Positions 63,536 to 64,000 of a stretch of DNA of 64,000 nt are shown here, piece by piece (positions within the stretch are counted from its first letter, which is position 1; every line of letters starts with the position of its first letter). The notes under the pieces are model-generated. The model did no database searches and was not told the DNA's origin. It saw only the letters and a list, made by a program, of their open reading frames with translations. The position numbers and the translations under genes are program-made. Origin of the DNA: Astragalus membranaceus (taxonomy: Eukaryota; Streptophyta; Magnoliopsida; Fabales; Fabaceae); contig CM076850.1 of the NCBI GenBank assembly GCA_039519185.1, positions 161,740,462-161,804,461 on the forward strand. Reading direction: 5' to 3'.

Positions 63536-63765
63536 CAAAAAAAAAATTTGAAATCAGGATACGTTCGGGATTTTTAATTTTTGTGAAGGGCAATTGCGTC
63601 TTTTTGCAGGATCGATGGGGGTAGATAGGGAGGTGGTGGGGGTACAAAAAAAAAAACCCCTATCCCAATCATAAACAGATTTGGGTTGCTTATAAAGGTC
63701 AAGAAACACAAAACTAGTTTTTTTATATCTTTTGTGTGGTAAAGAATAAAGAATAAAAAGAAAAA

Positions 63766-63950
63766 GACAAATTCTACTATACCCGTTCAGAGTTTAGTAG
63801 ATATGATGATACCTTTTAGGTAAAATGAGTTCAATATTTATTTTTTTAAAAAATATTTAAATAGAAAAAATGAAGTGTCATTGAGTGATTAGATGTTGGG
63901 ACGTTGGGTATCATACCTCTCAACACTCAAAGGGTATGGGAGTCTTCACT
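63766..63950. mobile_element. Short MULE-type MITE with Pack-MULE-like termini (185 bp)
   Basis: The 9-bp repeat AAAGAAAAA is at 63757-63765 and 63951-63959. The left end GACAAATTCTACTATACCC and the inward-read right end AGTGAAGACTCCCATACCC are each 19 bases to the shared ATACCC. They resemble the termini of the 48156-60750 element (GGTAAATTCTTCCATACCC). It is probably a non-autonomous relative of that family. Confidence 0.6.
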
Positions 63951-64000
63951 AAAGAAAAATCTTCCAAATATAAAAAAGTTAAACACCAACGTCAGAGTTG

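Larger units (their letters stand above)
62428..63659. mobile_element. Mutator-like element, T-tract-terminus family, copy B (1232 bp)
   Basis: The 9-bp direct repeat CTATCCCAA lies at 62419-62427 and 63660-63668. The ends are inverted: GGCCTTTTTTTTTTACCCCC then CCCATCTACCCCCATC on the left, and, read inwards, GGGTTTTTTTTTTTGTACCC then CCTATCTACCCCCATC on the right. The architecture equals that of 4452-5819: a T-tract right behind the GG terminus, a CTACCCC box, then subterminal palindromic arrays. Here the repeated word is AAATCGGATTTACC and its complement. No coding sequence was recognised, so it is non-autonomous. Confidence 0.88.

Overview
This is plant nuclear DNA: AT-rich, with intron-split genes, GT-AG introns and a dense load of transposable elements. 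The gene repertoire and repeats fit a legume (Fabaceae), for example multi-kilobase gypsy solo LTRs and Copia LTRs studded with TAATCGATTA. Genus cannot be settled from the sequence alone.

Five host genes look functional. From left to right they are: RIT1 (initiator-tRNA 2'-O-ribosylphosphate transferase, minus strand, cut by the window edge); a senescence/dehydration-associated (spartin-like) gene (2415-4149, minus); a complete 14-exon glucosylceramide synthase gene (7072-13549, minus); a single-exon SpoU/TrmH-type organellar rRNA methyltransferase (32399-34000, minus); and a single-exon 3-hydroxyisobutyrate-dehydrogenase-like gene (46905-47912, plus). They belong to unrelated pathways and form no operon or cluster.

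Most of the rest is mobile DNA with readable boundaries. There are two solo LTRs of one gypsy family (16338-20104 and 42144-46083), each with a 5-bp target duplication. A recently inserted gag-only Copia element (21638-27690) sits inside an older, decayed gypsy-like element. Mutator-like elements (MULEs) with 9-bp target duplications lie at 4452-5819, 35619-39228, 48156-60750, 62428-63659 and 63766-63950. Smaller items are a foldback MITE, a probable MULE-type foldback, a hAT-like element, SINE copies and a LINE 3' end.

The most striking object is the 12.6-kb element at 48156-60750. It has 177-bp terminal inverted repeats and a 9-bp target duplication (ATTTATTTT). It carries its own FAR1-type MULE transposase, broken by a 68-bp duplication and a nonsense codon. 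It also holds intron-containing fragments of at least five unrelated host genes: HIG1-domain protein, AVT1-type amino acid transporter, alpha-amylase, ILR1-like amidohydrolase and a b561/DOMON protein. An extra internal copy of the right terminal repeat lies at 58.6-58.8 kb. I read this as an autonomous-derived Pack-MULE that grew stepwise.

Two other unusual patterns recur. The first is arrays of stem-loop units in the solo LTRs whose arms change together while the loop is conserved. The second is a pair of related MULEs (4452 and 62428) that share termini but carry subterminal arrays of two different palindromic words.
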